Shown piece by piece: positions 32,501-42,700 of a stretch of 64,000 bases of DNA (position 1 is its first letter; every line of letters begins with the position of its first letter). Below the pieces are notes generated by a model. That model saw nothing but the letters and a program-made list of their open reading frames with translations, had not been told where the DNA came from and made no database searches. The DNA lies in NCBI GenBank assembly GCA_963576565.1, contig OY755042.1, positions 2,780,112 to 2,844,111 on the forward strand, read 5' to 3'. A program made the translations under genes and the position numbers. This DNA is from Aspidapion aeneum. Taxonomy: Eukaryota; Arthropoda; Insecta; Coleoptera; Brentidae.

Positions 32501-34235
32501 AATATGGTGTTTACTGAGGATAGACCAACTGACAATTTGCAGCTTCGGTCAGGGTTGCCTCGGTTTTGAGGCTAATTTTGACGTCGCGACGGAGACAGAT
32601 ATAATCAGCTCCCAGAAAACAGCCTGGGGCAGAAACGTGTCCCCGAGCTACCTTTACCTCTGAGGTCTTGCCCGTGAAACTTTTTTGTAAAAAATAATCT
32701 TTATTGGTGAGAATAAAAAAAAAACAAAACAAAACTCTAACACTAGGTTATTAAAGATCATAAATGGTCAATACAAACAACAGTTTCAACAACTAACTCA
32801 TATTCATATGACCTATTCTATATTATAGGGTGTTAGAATAAAATTAAAAATGCATTGCCTGGCAGCTCATTCAGCAGCTTCTGTAACTGCAAGCACTGCT
32901 TTCTGCATTTGTTCAGCATTTTCAATATGAGCATGCTTGCTTTCCTCATATTTCTTAGTGCTTCTTCAGAGTCTTTTTTTGGTACTATTAGGGTTATTCA
33001 TCTTCTGAAAATAAAAATAAAATCGTAAATAACGTTTTAGCAAAAGAATCCCACTATACACCTTTTTTTTTAAAAATAAAGATAAAATTGTAAGTAAACT
33101 TTTAATTAAACTAACACCTCACTCATTGTAATATTTAATCAAGTTCTTAATATATTTGAAGCTTTATCTTGCATGAATAATAAAATAAAAGCATTAGCAA
33201 AATAGTCCCACTATACACCCTTTAAAGCTACTTTAAAACTAAGTCCGACCATACAACATGTTTAAAATTCCCACTATACAACAGGGTACGCCATTAAAGT
33301 TAGGTTAAATATTTTTTTAGGACAGTAGAAATTAATGCTACTATTACATAAACCTACCTTCTATACACCTTAAGTAACAAGTTGAACCACTATTTACTAA
33401 AAAAATCACATGTATAAATGCGTTATAGCGTCGGACACGTAGAGTCAGAAAAAAAAATTGACATGTGTTGTAATTGCTATGGACGATATTAAACAGAAGC
33501 AATACTTCAAGTCGCCGAAATTGCGGTTTTTAGTAGATGTCGCTACGCGTAGATGACACTGTAATTTATTCAAAATTTTAACTGGAAACTGTGGCGGGAA
33601 ATTTGATTTGTCCCACTATGAAACATGTCCCAGTATACAACAGTTTCCCCTATACTTAAATAGGTTATAATTTTTTGTGAGAAAATTGTGTATCACTAGT
33701 TCTTCATCAATTGTGGTCATGTGTCAAAAATAAAGGGTTTTTATATTGGCAGGGTTTTTCAACAACACAAGCGTTATGAAGCTTGACCACACATAAGTAC
33801 CAGCAGCTACAGTAATAGGCAACCAAAAAATTTTCTTAGGTTTACCAAGACCAAGGGTAAGACTTCAAACTGAACTGGGGTAATAGAATAGCCGGGGAAC
33901 GAAATGTCAGTTAAAAAACAGAGGTAAATATAGCACCATGCTTAAACAAATCCTAAGCCTATTATAAAACTTCATTAAAATAAAACTCAAGCAAACACTA
34001 CACTACACTCAACTGGGTTGTTACCAAAGTATACTTTTGATTTCCCAGACTTTACCTGATCCAGGAGCATCTGCACAATTTCTTTGTTGCCTTTGTAGGC
34101 AGCATGCTGCAGGGGGTTCATAAAGTTCTCGTCTAACACGTTTACATCGCGGTTTTTGGTCAGCACTGTCTTTAGAAAAACCGGATCGCCTTTTTCGAGA
34201 GCCTCAAAGATGTCTTTGCTGTCTTTTTCAGTCAT
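22736..34235 (-). CDS. ANKMY2: Ankyrin repeat and MYND domain-containing protein 2
   Basis: Three exons on the - strand join in frame: 34235-34056, 27006-26841 and 23565-22736, with phases 0 and 1 and GT-AG ends, giving 391 aa. Ankyrin repeats span about residues 8-115 (NPLQHAAYKGNKEIVQMLLD, then YTALHFAALSGNTEV and GRTPAQMAAFVG). A helical middle region follows. The MYND zinc finger is at 323-360 with spacing C-x2-C-x8-C-x2-C-x5-C-x3-C-x7-H-x3-C. Domain order and the GFVD-CxTCGE and KFPYxExTL-like segments match vertebrate ANKMY2 (about 440 aa), which is described as an FKBP38-binding, cilium and Hedgehog related trafficking factor. That role in insects is inference. The C-terminal tail is shorter than in vertebrates. 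Introns of 7.0 and 3.3 kb are filled with mobile elements. Confidence 0.93.
23906..25198 (-). pseudogene. Jockey-like non-LTR retrotransposon, 5'-truncated, copy 1
   Basis: A 354-codon frame on the - strand carries RT motifs: HQFGFRDKHSTIDQV, VFLDVAQAFDKVWHEGL, GVPQGSVLGPYLYLLF, the catalytic FADDTGLL and KYLGITLDAKLRWKAHV. The 3' end is a T-run at 23907 (poly-A on the - strand). acgagaag at 23898-23905 and acgagagaag at 25199-25208 look like the target duplication. Compared with copy 2 it lacks about 45 bp near the C-terminus. It lies in ANKMY2 intron 2, in the same orientation as the gene. Confidence 0.9.
25209..26115. other. ANKMY2 intron 2 DNA, no gene recognised
   Basis: Contains a short palindrome ggcgcatgcgcc near 25259-25270 and otherwise unremarkable AT-rich sequence. 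Confidence 0.4.
26116..26682. mobile_element. Inverted-repeat element, 567 bp
   Basis: The left end attgttcatactcgtctttg is mirrored at 26660-26682 (caaaagacgagtatgaacaa). The interior has several 'tttttgattagtctttg' segments in both orientations. No coding content. Confidence 0.7.
26841..27006 (-). CDS. ANKMY2: ANKMY2 exon 2 (ankyrin repeats)
   Basis: Acceptor tttttag, donor gtaagt. It encodes GADVNFCEHQHNYTALHFAA and continues to GRTPAQMAAFV, ending one base into a Gly codon completed in exon 3. It is too short and lacks an ATG, so simple ORF finding misses it. Confidence 0.92.
27190..27530 (+). repeat. Decamer minisatellite, block 1
   Basis: About 34 units of 10 bp in four variants: aacagtaccc, aacagtactc, gacagtacac and gacaggaccc, often in that order, giving a 30-40 bp higher-order pattern. 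Confidence 0.95.
27783..27935 (+). repeat. Decamer minisatellite, block 2
   Basis: About 15 units of the same four decamer variants, starting with one imperfect 11-bp unit (acaccgacagg). Confidence 0.93.
27997..28686 (+). mobile_element. Penelope-like element fragment, inverted leader plus tandem partial copies
   Basis: Flanked by an exact 11-bp duplication CAAATTCTTAC (27986-27996 and 28687-28697). The layout is an inverted piece (27997-28062), then a 297-bp unit twice (28063-28359, 28360-28656) and the start of a third. The unit encodes LRLVALRKKKAQLLSSLTFL, then LRCRDEKVTPKFLRF, a stop, and MKTPQAYRIYRRTEDASLRE, resembling the region before the RT in Penelope-like elements. Partial tandem copies with an inverted 5' piece are typical of Penelope insertions. 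The RT itself is absent. Family assignment is inference. Confidence 0.7.
28700..29560. other. ANKMY2 intron 1 DNA, no gene recognised
   Basis: AT-rich; a short 'acagacacacacacatacggacagacg' run near 29328. The frames at 28777 and 29292 show no features. Confidence 0.4.
29640..30310 (+). repeat. Tandem array of about 150-bp units, left block
   Basis: 'cccctacaatgtagtaatgt' or close variants recur at about 29766, 29987, 30125 and 30282, each followed by taataaagacatt-aaaaagaaac and 'aaatagggtagatt'. About four units. Confidence 0.8.
30380..31375 (-). pseudogene. Retroelement C-terminal fragment with CCHC and RPDG motifs, frameshifted
   Basis: On the - strand MGGIGIRDTKSLSISAFLGL and ETPESNAWLHAL, then after a shift IRISIGLRLG, VCICDENSDIYGSHGLSCK, ADGMTLIPWKYG and WDATCTHTLAKS, LGPLGDEAKKIILEIS. 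The C-C-H-C cluster followed by R-(P/A)-D-G is the pattern of a C-terminal nuclease-like domain seen downstream of RT in some non-LTR retroelements. At least two frameshifts and stops. A 54-bp segment (ctacagcaaatggtatgaaa...) is tandemly doubled at 30490-30595. Confidence 0.65.
31380..31815 (+). repeat. Tandem array of about 150-bp units, right block
   Basis: Same unit as 29640-30310 (about three copies), so the array brackets the retroelement fragment. It may be that element's untranslated repeats or its insertion site. Confidence 0.75.
32001..33650. mobile_element. TA-flanked element with GGGGAA ends, 1.65 kb
   Basis: Ends GGGGAAGCTGTTGTATAATG and (reverse complement) GGGGAAACTGTTGTATACTG, then gggaca, each preceded by TA. 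Internal motifs 'cccactatac' and 'cccagtatacaac' recur in both orientations. A separate foldback (32345-32697) is nested inside. No transposase frame. Confidence 0.8.
32345..32697. mobile_element. Foldback insert with about 80-bp arms
   Basis: The arms share ttacaaaaaagtttcacggg, caagacctcagaggtaaagg and tagct in inverted orientation (32353-32430 and 32618-32695). The phrase aaaataatcttt occurs on both sides (about 32317 and 32692) and may be a target duplication. The two opposing ORFs here are the arms read from each side. Confidence 0.7.
34056..34235 (-). CDS. ANKMY2: ANKMY2 exon 1 (first ankyrin repeats)
   Basis: The ATG (34235-34233) opens MTEKDSKDIFEALEKGDPVF. The exon is exactly 60 codons and ends LLDQ before the donor gtaaag. 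The acidic start followed directly by an ankyrin helix matches the family start. Confidence 0.9.
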
Positions 34236-34426
34236 TTTTCAAAAATTTAATAAAATTCAGAATACAAACTGAGCTCCCTGTCAAAACAAAAGTTCTTCTG
34301 CTTTTTTTTGCAATATATTTTAACGGCTTTTTAGCCAAAATTACAGAGTTGAATATGAGAATCCCGCTCATATTGGAATAATTATTTTAATGACCAATTA
34401 TTTCGCTGACCGACCGACGTTTAAGC
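34236..34426 (-). promoter_or_regulatory. ANKMY2 5' flank
   Basis: AT-rich DNA directly upstream of the start codon, with cctgtcaaaacaaaag; no TATA box can be assigned with confidence. It is bounded upstream by an inverted-repeat element at 34427. Confidence 0.3.
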
Positions 34427-34597
34427 TGCCTGTCCAATAACCGTATTTTCCGCGCGGATTTTATTTAAAGCGCGGTAAATCCGCTACCCACGTCCATTGA
34501 GCGTATCCTTCCGCGCGGATTTATATTAACGAACCAGTATGTATGCTGTGCATTAAATCCCGGGGAGACCATTTAGCCACTACCTAACTGCCTTTAG

Positions 34598-36142
34598 GGC
34601 CGGTTTATCAATGGAGGGATACCCCTCGAGTTAGAGGTAGCCCGGGGTTAAAGTTGTCAAAAGTGTTTATCCATCCAAGGTTAACTGCAAACTCGAGGGT
34701 TAACCCTAGGCTAACTTGACCCGCGCTTGGACGGCTCTGGGTTAAACACAAAATTTCGAATTATTTTAAAGTGTTTCTTTATTTTGGTTGATTTTTCTCA
34801 AAAGCAAAACATTTAAATTATGTACTTTAATTATAAGTGTTAAATAGGATGCTCCGAAATTTTTACAACAGCAGCGGCGATACTTTATATGGTGTAAGGC
34901 TGAGATGATGGAATTCCCCACAGACATGGAGATTTTTGCAATGGAAGCAGTCTACCAAGCAAGCCTAAACTAAAGTTTCTTTTTTCTATGAGTAAGATAA
35001 TGTTTAATAGAAAAGCACTCCATGAATAACCAAATATAAACATCCCACTCGCCAACACAGCTATACCTACTATTTGTACCGAGCCACAATATAGATCCTC
35101 TGGTGGTCGCAGTGAGAGGGCAGGAAGGTCAATTGTGTACTAGTTTTATTATAATACTAATTTATGTATATAGTTTTAAAACTTTTTATATTTATTTGAA
35201 AATGCAAAATAAAAAGTGAATGTATTTCAAACAATGAGTTTAGTGACTAACAAGTTCTTTTGTTAAACAACAGTATTTTAGGAATCAGAAATAATCAACA
35301 ATTAACTTATAGAGTAACATTAAAATAAAATACTGAAATCATTCAAACATGCTAGAGCACTTTTATAATTAACAAAAAAATATGTTACAGAATAAATAAT
35401 ACATAAGATGAAGGTTTTCAAATAACTTCTGGTCAGCCAGGAAACCTCTTGCTCTACATAGGGTGTTTGTAAATCATTATTTCTTGTTGATGTACCATGC
35501 TAATATTTTTTCCTTAGAATGCCCAAGTTTAGAGAAATTTGTTTGTTTCCTTGCAAAGACATAATCTGTAACAAAAATAAAATAGGTGTAGTAGTTAAAA
35601 ATAAACTTAAAAAATGCAGTATTATGATGCAATATAGATATTAATCCATTTGCTTTTAACTCGTTTTATCTCTTAAATTATGATAGATTTAGATAGTAAC
35701 CTATAGATGCATTTTTATTTTATACTATAAGTACTACAAGCACAACAGAAACAATTTACAAATTTGGAGCTACATGCTAATTTTTATGAAGCTAAATTAT
35801 TTTCATCATACATAGTAAATACTTACTGGCTAGAGTACAATAACTGAAGAAGGTGAATAAGGTTTTTCCAAATCATTTTTTTTAACAAAACACCCAAAAC
35901 CAAAAATACAAAAACATATGATTATAACTACCAAATGTCAAAAATAACATAGACTATCAAATAAGAAGGGAAAACTTAGATGGTCGATTGTTATCAGCAT
36001 TGCCAACCTGCGAGTTTCGGAGCTCTGGGTTAAAATGGTGTGGATAAACACTTATCTCTTTAACTCGAGGGTTACCCAAAGTTAGCATTGGCCCTAGGCT
36101 AGCTAACACGACGAGATACCCCTCCATTGATAAACCGACCCT
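34598..36142. mobile_element. Inverted-repeat element with Harbinger-type ends
   Basis: Left gggccggtttatcaatggag and (reverse complement of the right end) gggtcggtttatcaatggag, followed by 'ggatacccctcga' type sequence. The inverted similarity extends over about 130 bp with ttaaccctagg and ctcgagggttaaccc motifs. Flanks ttta on both sides would fit the short T/A-rich target of PIF/Harbinger. No nuclease frame is visible. Confidence 0.65.
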
Positions 36143-36246
36143 TTAAAAAAGTAAAAAAAAGGACAAGATAAATAAAATAAAAATCGGATATTTTTTGTAT
36201 TTTTGGTGGTTAAAAACATTTATAAGTATATATTTTGAACTAAATT

Positions 36247-36405
36247 ATGCATCAACAAGCTATATACATATTCGACGGTCTAGTGGGTTTGCACAAGAAG
36301 TTTTCGAAATTTGATAGTTATCTGCCTCAACATGATCATAATACGAGTTCCAGTAACCACCATCAGAAGCATAGATTATCAGTAACAGAGAGAAGTCCGG
36401 TTTAG
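36247..36405 (+). CDS. Small orphan reading frame (52 codons)
   Basis: An ATG opens MHQQAIYIFDGLVGLHKKFS, then KFDSYLPQHDHNTSSSNHHQ and ends VTERSPV. Its codon variety and balanced composition look more protein-like than the surrounding AT-rich DNA, but I recognise no domain and see no start context or partner exon. It may be the last exon of a transposon gene inside the 34427-37612 pair. Chance is possible. Confidence 0.2.
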   Translation: MHQQAIYIFDGLVGLHKKFSKFDSYLPQHDHNTSSSNHHQKHRLSVTERSPV

Positions 36406-36419
36406 GCATTTATAAAGTT

Positions 36420-37500
36420 TTTCTACAAAAAATACAAACTACCAAACAATTTAGAAACAGAAATAAACAACAAAAAAATTAAAAACAAAATTTTCTGTAT
36501 GTATGTAGCAAAGAATCATATAGAATATTTTATCTTGTGTCGTTACAGCTTTAAATAAGACTTAAAAAAAAGTGTTGCAAAATTTTAACATTCGTTAAGT
36601 AATTTTGTTTATTTTTGTAAGTATGTACTAAGAAATGGTAGGATTAGTGTTTTTTTAATATAAAATAAAAAGAGCCTATATTTTTTTTTATTTGACTCTG
36701 AATATTGTAAGTTGTTATGACTATTTATTCAAGTGGCAATTTTATTGTAAAGTTTAATTGTACCCCAAATAAATATATTTTTAAATAAATGCCAATACAA
36801 TTTCAAATTTCTGACTGCAATACAAATACTTTTGAAAATAAGCAAAACTTTTGCAATTGAAACCAAATTTTTGGCCTTTGGTGTCTCTTTTAACTTACTT
36901 TGTTTCTAAACATTTACCTTGGTGTAAGTTTTTCAGATATACTAATTTTTCTTAAATTTATCAAAATTTTTTTGTGCAGTAAGATTTTTCCAATAAGTAC
37001 CTACTAAATTTTTCAAAAATTTTTACCTGAAATTTTTTTTTGTTACCTAAATCTAGATTTTTTTTTCTGTGCTGCAATTTTTTCTGAAAACTAACAAGAA
37101 ATTAATATTTATAAACTAACAAGAAATTAAGCCTATCTTCCCCCAAACCCCACCTAATTTCAATTACTCTTATTATCCAAAAGGTTTTATTTACATTTTT
37201 TCTAAAAAAAAATAAACGTGAGTGAGGTTATTTTTTTCTCAATCATGCCCAATCTCACCTACATAACCTCACAAACACAGCGTTTTCTCAAAAAAGTTCA
37301 ACTTGTTGGAACTATAGCGGAAAACACGATGACGTCACTGGAGGCGAAAATAATAATCGGCTCTATGTCATGTTTATCACAAAATTTCATTTTTATCAAG
37401 AAATGCAAGTCGTATGTTGATGTTTTGTGATATATTTCTTATATTAAAGATAAACCAGCTCGAATTTTACCAGCATTGTTCAAGAAAATGTGTTAAAGAA
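36420..37500. other. No gene recognised
   Basis: Very AT-rich with long A and T runs. The frame at 37218-37430 lacks features. Confidence 0.4.
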
Positions 37501-37668
37501 ATTCATAATTTCCGCGCGTATTAAAAAATACGCTGCAAGAAAGGCGGGAAAACCGGCACTTCCTCCAAAAAATTAATTCCGCGCGGATAATACGCTTAAT
37601 GCACAGGCAGTTCAACCGTGAAGTGAACTTTTAGCTCACCTCGCCTCACGGACAGTCAGGAATAAATA

Positions 37669-38103
37669 GATAGTTTATGTTGTGCTACGAATTTTTACGT
37701 AAGCATGAGATTTGACAGATATGCAAGCGCACTTCGTCACACCGTCGTCAAGGTCACGTTAAAAGCCTACGTATTTACGTTAGCTTACAGCAGTCTGCGG
37801 GCACCTTAACGTTACCAAAGAATAGAATTGGTTGATTGACCAATCGAAAAATGAGGCCTAGACGATAATTTCCGCTTCCAGTACAAACGATTCTTTGCAA
37901 ATATATTCCTATATACTGTAGTTGAAAAGACAAAAAACAAAATTGTAACATCAAAAAAACAGTGCCGCATTCCATATTCTCTGCTATTATTAGACTTGTT
38001 ATGGTAACGTAAAAACATTCAACTTAAACTCAAATTTGGAACAAAACGTAGAGCGCTTAACGTGCAGTTTTACGTTAAAATACGTAGCACAACTTAAACT
38101 ATC
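37669..38103. mobile_element. TA-flanked MITE, 435 bp
   Basis: Ends gatagtttatgttgtgctac and (reverse complement) gatagtttaagttgtgctac, continuing g-attttaacgtaa, about 33 bp, each bordered by TA. Confidence 0.85.
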
Positions 38104-38660
38104 TAATATCACACACGCCATATTTTCACTTAAACTCTAATTTTTGAAATCTACTCCCACCCTTGTATTTGGCTTGTGTTTGGTGGATTTTGTTCATTTT
38201 TAAATGGGACGATCTCTACCCAAGATCCAGCCAAGGTACCAAATTTTATTCAAATTCGGCAAGCGGTTTTTGAGTTATGCACGTTGGTCGTTACAGACAG
38301 ACAGACAACGAGACAAAAAAGTTTCAAAATCATCTGAAACGCAAAGATGTATAAAAGTTTTTGAAATCGGAGCAACTTTTTTTTTCTCGAAAAAATTACG
38401 ATCACCATAGCTCACATTACTATAGTATAGTAAGCAGTGGCGTATATATGGGGGGGCCTGGGGAGCCCGGGCTCCCCCCGAAGCTAAGATTTTTTTGGAT
38501 ATTTTCCACATATTTCATGAATACAAACATAAAATAGCATAAAATACAGTCTCATGAGGTCTCGGCCCCCCCAAAACTGTCTCGGGCCCACCCCGAAACT
38601 TTTTTCTATATACGCCACTGAACTGATAGTAACTATTAGTGTGAGCTAATATACTATAAA
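38104..38660 (-). repeat. 'gctcacac' interspersed repeat, copy 3
   Basis: Reverse complement of the 15733-16440 family (catattttcacttaaactc, acccttgtatttggcttg, ttctcgaaaaaattacg). It is split by a small hAT-type MITE. Confidence 0.75.
38435..38620. mobile_element. hAT-type MITE with CAGTGGCGTATA ends, copy 1
   Basis: 186 bp, CAGTGGCGTATATA to TATATACGCCACTG, with G/C-rich runs (ggggggcctgggg) and 'aaatagcataaaatacag' in common with 52646-52827. No clear 8-bp duplication at this copy. Confidence 0.8.
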
Positions 38661-38713
38661 GCAAATATTTTCGCTCAATTTTTGTCAATATTCATGATTA
38701 TTATATCAATACA

Positions 38714-39332
38714 AACCAATGCCAACACAAAAATAGAGGCCACGACCCTGAAAAAATCAGCTGTTCTCCCGGGGCTGAATTTTACATTGGGTCTTATGGG
38801 AGGTCAGACGTTTTTTTATGATATTTTCAAAATGGCACTACAGATTTCCGCAAAATTTCAGTGAAATATTCTCAGACACCATCCCGATATTCCACCAAAG
38901 GTTTGTAAGGAAGCAACATGATTAAAAGGTTAAAATCTTCAAGATTTAGCATTCCTTATTTTGAATTCAAATTACCCGCCATGTACCACATGCCAACCGT
39001 TATATTTGACATGTATTTGACTTTGTCATATGTGATTGTCACATTCGCTTCTGCTTTAAACTTAATTTTTGTGTGAGCTAATGAAGCGGCTATGAAAAAT
39101 TAGGGCTTACTATACATTTAAAAAAAATTGTTCTGCCAGAATAAAGTAAAAACAATCTCAAAAACGGCTTTATTTAACAAAAAATCAAATATCCATGAAC
39201 CGTCATTTCAACTTCAAAATTTTAAAGACAATCAGCTGTGTCGTAACGTGACCATCAAAAAAAAAATCAGCCCCGGATGTGACGTCAACAAAGTGGAGGA
39301 TCGTGGCCCGTCCATTTTGATAGCCCTGTACA
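38714..39332 (+). mobile_element. 600-bp 'ccaacacaaaaatag' element, copy 2
   Basis: Same ends as 19991-20565. TACAAAC occurs just outside both ends (38707-38713 and 39330-39336), a plausible 7-8 bp target duplication. It ends about 245 bp upstream of the GPKOW start codon and so sits in its promoter region. Confidence 0.8.
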
Positions 39333-39577
39333 AACATTTACTAATTTAAAATAATTGATTTTTTTTCAATTTCGTCACACTGTGCGACACCAAAGAAAAC
39401 TCGTTGGTCATTAAAATTAAACTATAATATAATTTAACTGGCTAAAAGCCTCAACAAAAAAATGAAATGAGGTTAGGTTTTTCCTGTTGTAAAAAAATAA
39501 ACAAAACGTTTCTTAATTTTTTTTTTGTTAAATAAGAAAAAAATTTTAAATGTTATAAATTAAGAAAATAATTTAAA

Positions 39578-39714
39578 ATGGAAGGAAAAAAATTATCATT
39601 TGGGTTTAGTAAAATTGCCAAAAAGACTCCTGTGTTGGTAGCACCTAAAAAGCAAGAGGATACAAAAGTCCAGCTAATTGAGTGCTTGGAGGGCCAAGCT
39701 ATAAAAATTAAAGA
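39578..39714 (+). CDS. GPKOW: GPKOW exon 1
   Basis: The ATG at 39578 opens the SFGF-containing N-terminus. The donor gtaagt follows two bases into an Asp codon. Intron 1 is only 62 bp, in contrast to the huge intron 2. Confidence 0.9.
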
Positions 39715-42700
39715 GTAAGTAAATTGCCTGGAGTTTAGGAACATGTTAATTTAACTAATTTAATTAAATTTTGTAGTGCTGTAGAGGAAGTAAAGGTACC
39801 ACTGGTCATCCCAGTCAAGGAGAGTAAAAAAGGCACTGTATTGCATCAAATTAAAGAGAAACAAAATGAAACCAAGGTTGAACAACAACCGCAGCTTGAA
39901 AAACCTGAATCAGAAATGACCCTTGATGAATTGGCTACTCAGGAACTTATTAATGGTAGGTTTGGTTAGGCTTTCTATGAGTGGTGTAACTGAAGATTTG
40001 TTGTGGCTCATCTCTAGATGTAGTATTACACAGAATAAGTACCTTTTGCCTTTTCGGTCATACTTCAGTTTTGGCCCTCATCTTTTCACTCTATTTGTCT
40101 CAACTGATGTCATCTTGGATTTGGTACAAGGAGGGAATATATTGTTGGTCCAATGCCGAGGGGTGGGACACTCCTTAAATATGTGTACAAATTTGGTAAA
40201 AGTATTTAATAAATACATTCAAATAGCTTTTAAATACTTTTAAATACTTCTAAATACAATTAAATACTATATAACCAAATACATTTAAATACATTTAAAT
40301 ACTATTAAATACAAGTAAATACCTTTAAATATCAAATAAATACAGTATTTATCTTAAATGCTTAAATAGGTGTACAAATTTTTATGAGTGTCCCACCCCT
40401 CGTCCAATGCCAAAGTCATGAATGTGCAAATTTGGCAATTTTCGCCTATGTACAGCAGTATGTACAATTTTATTCATAGTATTGAATGCCAAAAGCGCGA
40501 CGGTGTTTGCTCTCTCTCCTCCCCTCCTTTAAAAATTAAAAAAATAAAATCTCTATTTTTCACAATGTATCTTCAATGTTTAAAACGAGTTTTTCTCAAA
40601 ACATCAATTATGCACATTCGTGACATTGGCATTGGACAGACAATATTCTTTTTGCTAGGGGGGCAGATAAAAGGTCAAAAGTACAAAAGATTAAAAACAT
40701 AGGCAAAGAAAAAACTTTTCTGACTTCTTTCCTGGGATCCTAGAGGGTGTGAATCTGAACTGAATTTGGAATTGGAGTTTGGATTCACACCCTCTAGGAT
40801 CCCAGGAAAGAAGTCAGGGAAGTTGTTTTTTGACCTTGCTTTAAATCTTTTGTTCTTTCAACCTTTTATCTGCTGCCCACTTTGCTACATGTAGTGGGAA
40901 TAAGGACCATGTTGCTTGGATAATATACTATTTAATCCATTTGTGATGTTTCAACAATGTGTTTGTCTTCCTTAGACCTTCAGATTAACATGCACATCAC
41001 AGATAACAAAACAAAGTTTAATTTCATGAAGAACACAGAAGCTAGAGGTGTCCGCTTATGAGAGGGAACTGGGAAATTTTAATATATATATTTACAATTT
41101 TCGCTGCTTGAGTTTTTCTGATATTAAATTTTTCAGCGATCTTTTGTGCCGATAGATGTTCCCTCTCCGAAATGTTAACTACTTCCATTTTTTCACGTAA
41201 ACTAAGAAGTTTTTTACCAGGCACCATTTCAAAGAGATCTATTCCTACCCAATTGAACATGTGTTTGAGTGGTGTAAGCGCTTTAGTGAGGGCCGAGAGA
41301 CCACTGAAGATGACCAGCGCGTAGATTATAAGAGAGCCTTTGGTTTATACTCATTAGGGAGGTTCTCTCTAGCATGCTCTTTATTGATGTCCTTTTGTTG
41401 CACATGAGTATAGCTCTTAGAGCTCTATTTTGGATTTTTTGAAGTGCATTTATCTCTTCACAATTTAGAAAATATATCAAGGTTGAGCGGTAATCAAAAA
41501 GAGGGGAAATAGTAAATTTATACACTGTCAGTTTTGCAAAATATGAAACCTTCTTATCAAGTCTATACAAAAAATATACTTTTTTTGCAACCTTATTTTT
41601 TAAGTAGCTACAATGTTGTCTAAAATTCAGGTGCTTGTGCACCTAGATATTTGTGCGTGCTTACTTTCTCAATGTTAATGTTATTTACTTTAATACTAAA
41701 GTTTATGTTATCTCTCTTTAAATTTGCTAACTGTTGCTTTGAGCCAATTAAATATGAAAAATATGTACTAGAAAAATATAACAAAGCATCATCAGCGATT
41801 AAAATAATTTTACTAAATTTAACATGCTTTACTACATTGTTAATATAAATTATAAAAAGCAAACAACCTAACACAAAACCCTGTGGAACAACATGCTCTG
41901 TTTTGTTTGTTTACACAATGGAAATAAATACGGTCGATTACATAACTAACTGTGAAAATTTAAATACATTGACATATAAACTTCGATTACAAATAAAATC
42001 TTTAGGGTCACATAGACATTAACCAAAATTTTAGTGCAAGTAATAAAAAAATTATATGATGCTGAAAACTGGCTGTGCGGTTGTGTCAATCAATCATCAA
42101 TCATCAATTCTTTATTGTACATCGACTTATAAAAGTATATACAATGTCAAATTTTACAGCAGAAAATACTATATAATATTACATTTAACTCTAGTCAATG
42201 ATCAAAAGGGTCACTAATGCTATAGAAATATTTATCAATAAGGTAGCTCTGTAGTCTTTTTTTGAACTGTTTTTCTGATGTGATATTATTTATTTCATTA
42301 GGAATTTTATTATATACATAACTAGCAAAACCTTTTGGACTTTTCCTAAAAGCTGATAGATGAAAATTTGGAATCAAGATTTTACTTGTTTGCCTAATAT
42401 TATAGTTATGACTTGTTGAAACTGTTGGGAATTTGCTTTTGTTTCGCCTTACAAACATAGCCGCCTCAAGTATCAAAATGCCATAAATAGAAGTAGCTTT
42501 TGATTTTTAAATATAGGCCTACATGATTCCACAGGGCTCAAGGAAAAAATCTTCCTTAAGATTCGTTTCTGAAGCACAAAAACCCTCCCAATTTCGCATG
42601 ATTGACCCCAATAAAGAATCATGTATTTCAGATGACTGTATACCAAAGCATAATATACATTTATAAGTTGTTTTGTTGTTAATATGTTTTTCAAATTAAC

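Larger units (their letters stand above)
34427..37612. mobile_element. Possible large inverted-repeat element around the Harbinger-like insert
   Basis: Left end accgtattttccgcgcgg, right end in reverse complement agcgtattatccgcgcgg; further 'ccgcgcgga' motifs occur inside both ends. About 3.2 kb if a single element. A 1.5-kb element is nested within. Confidence 0.5.
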
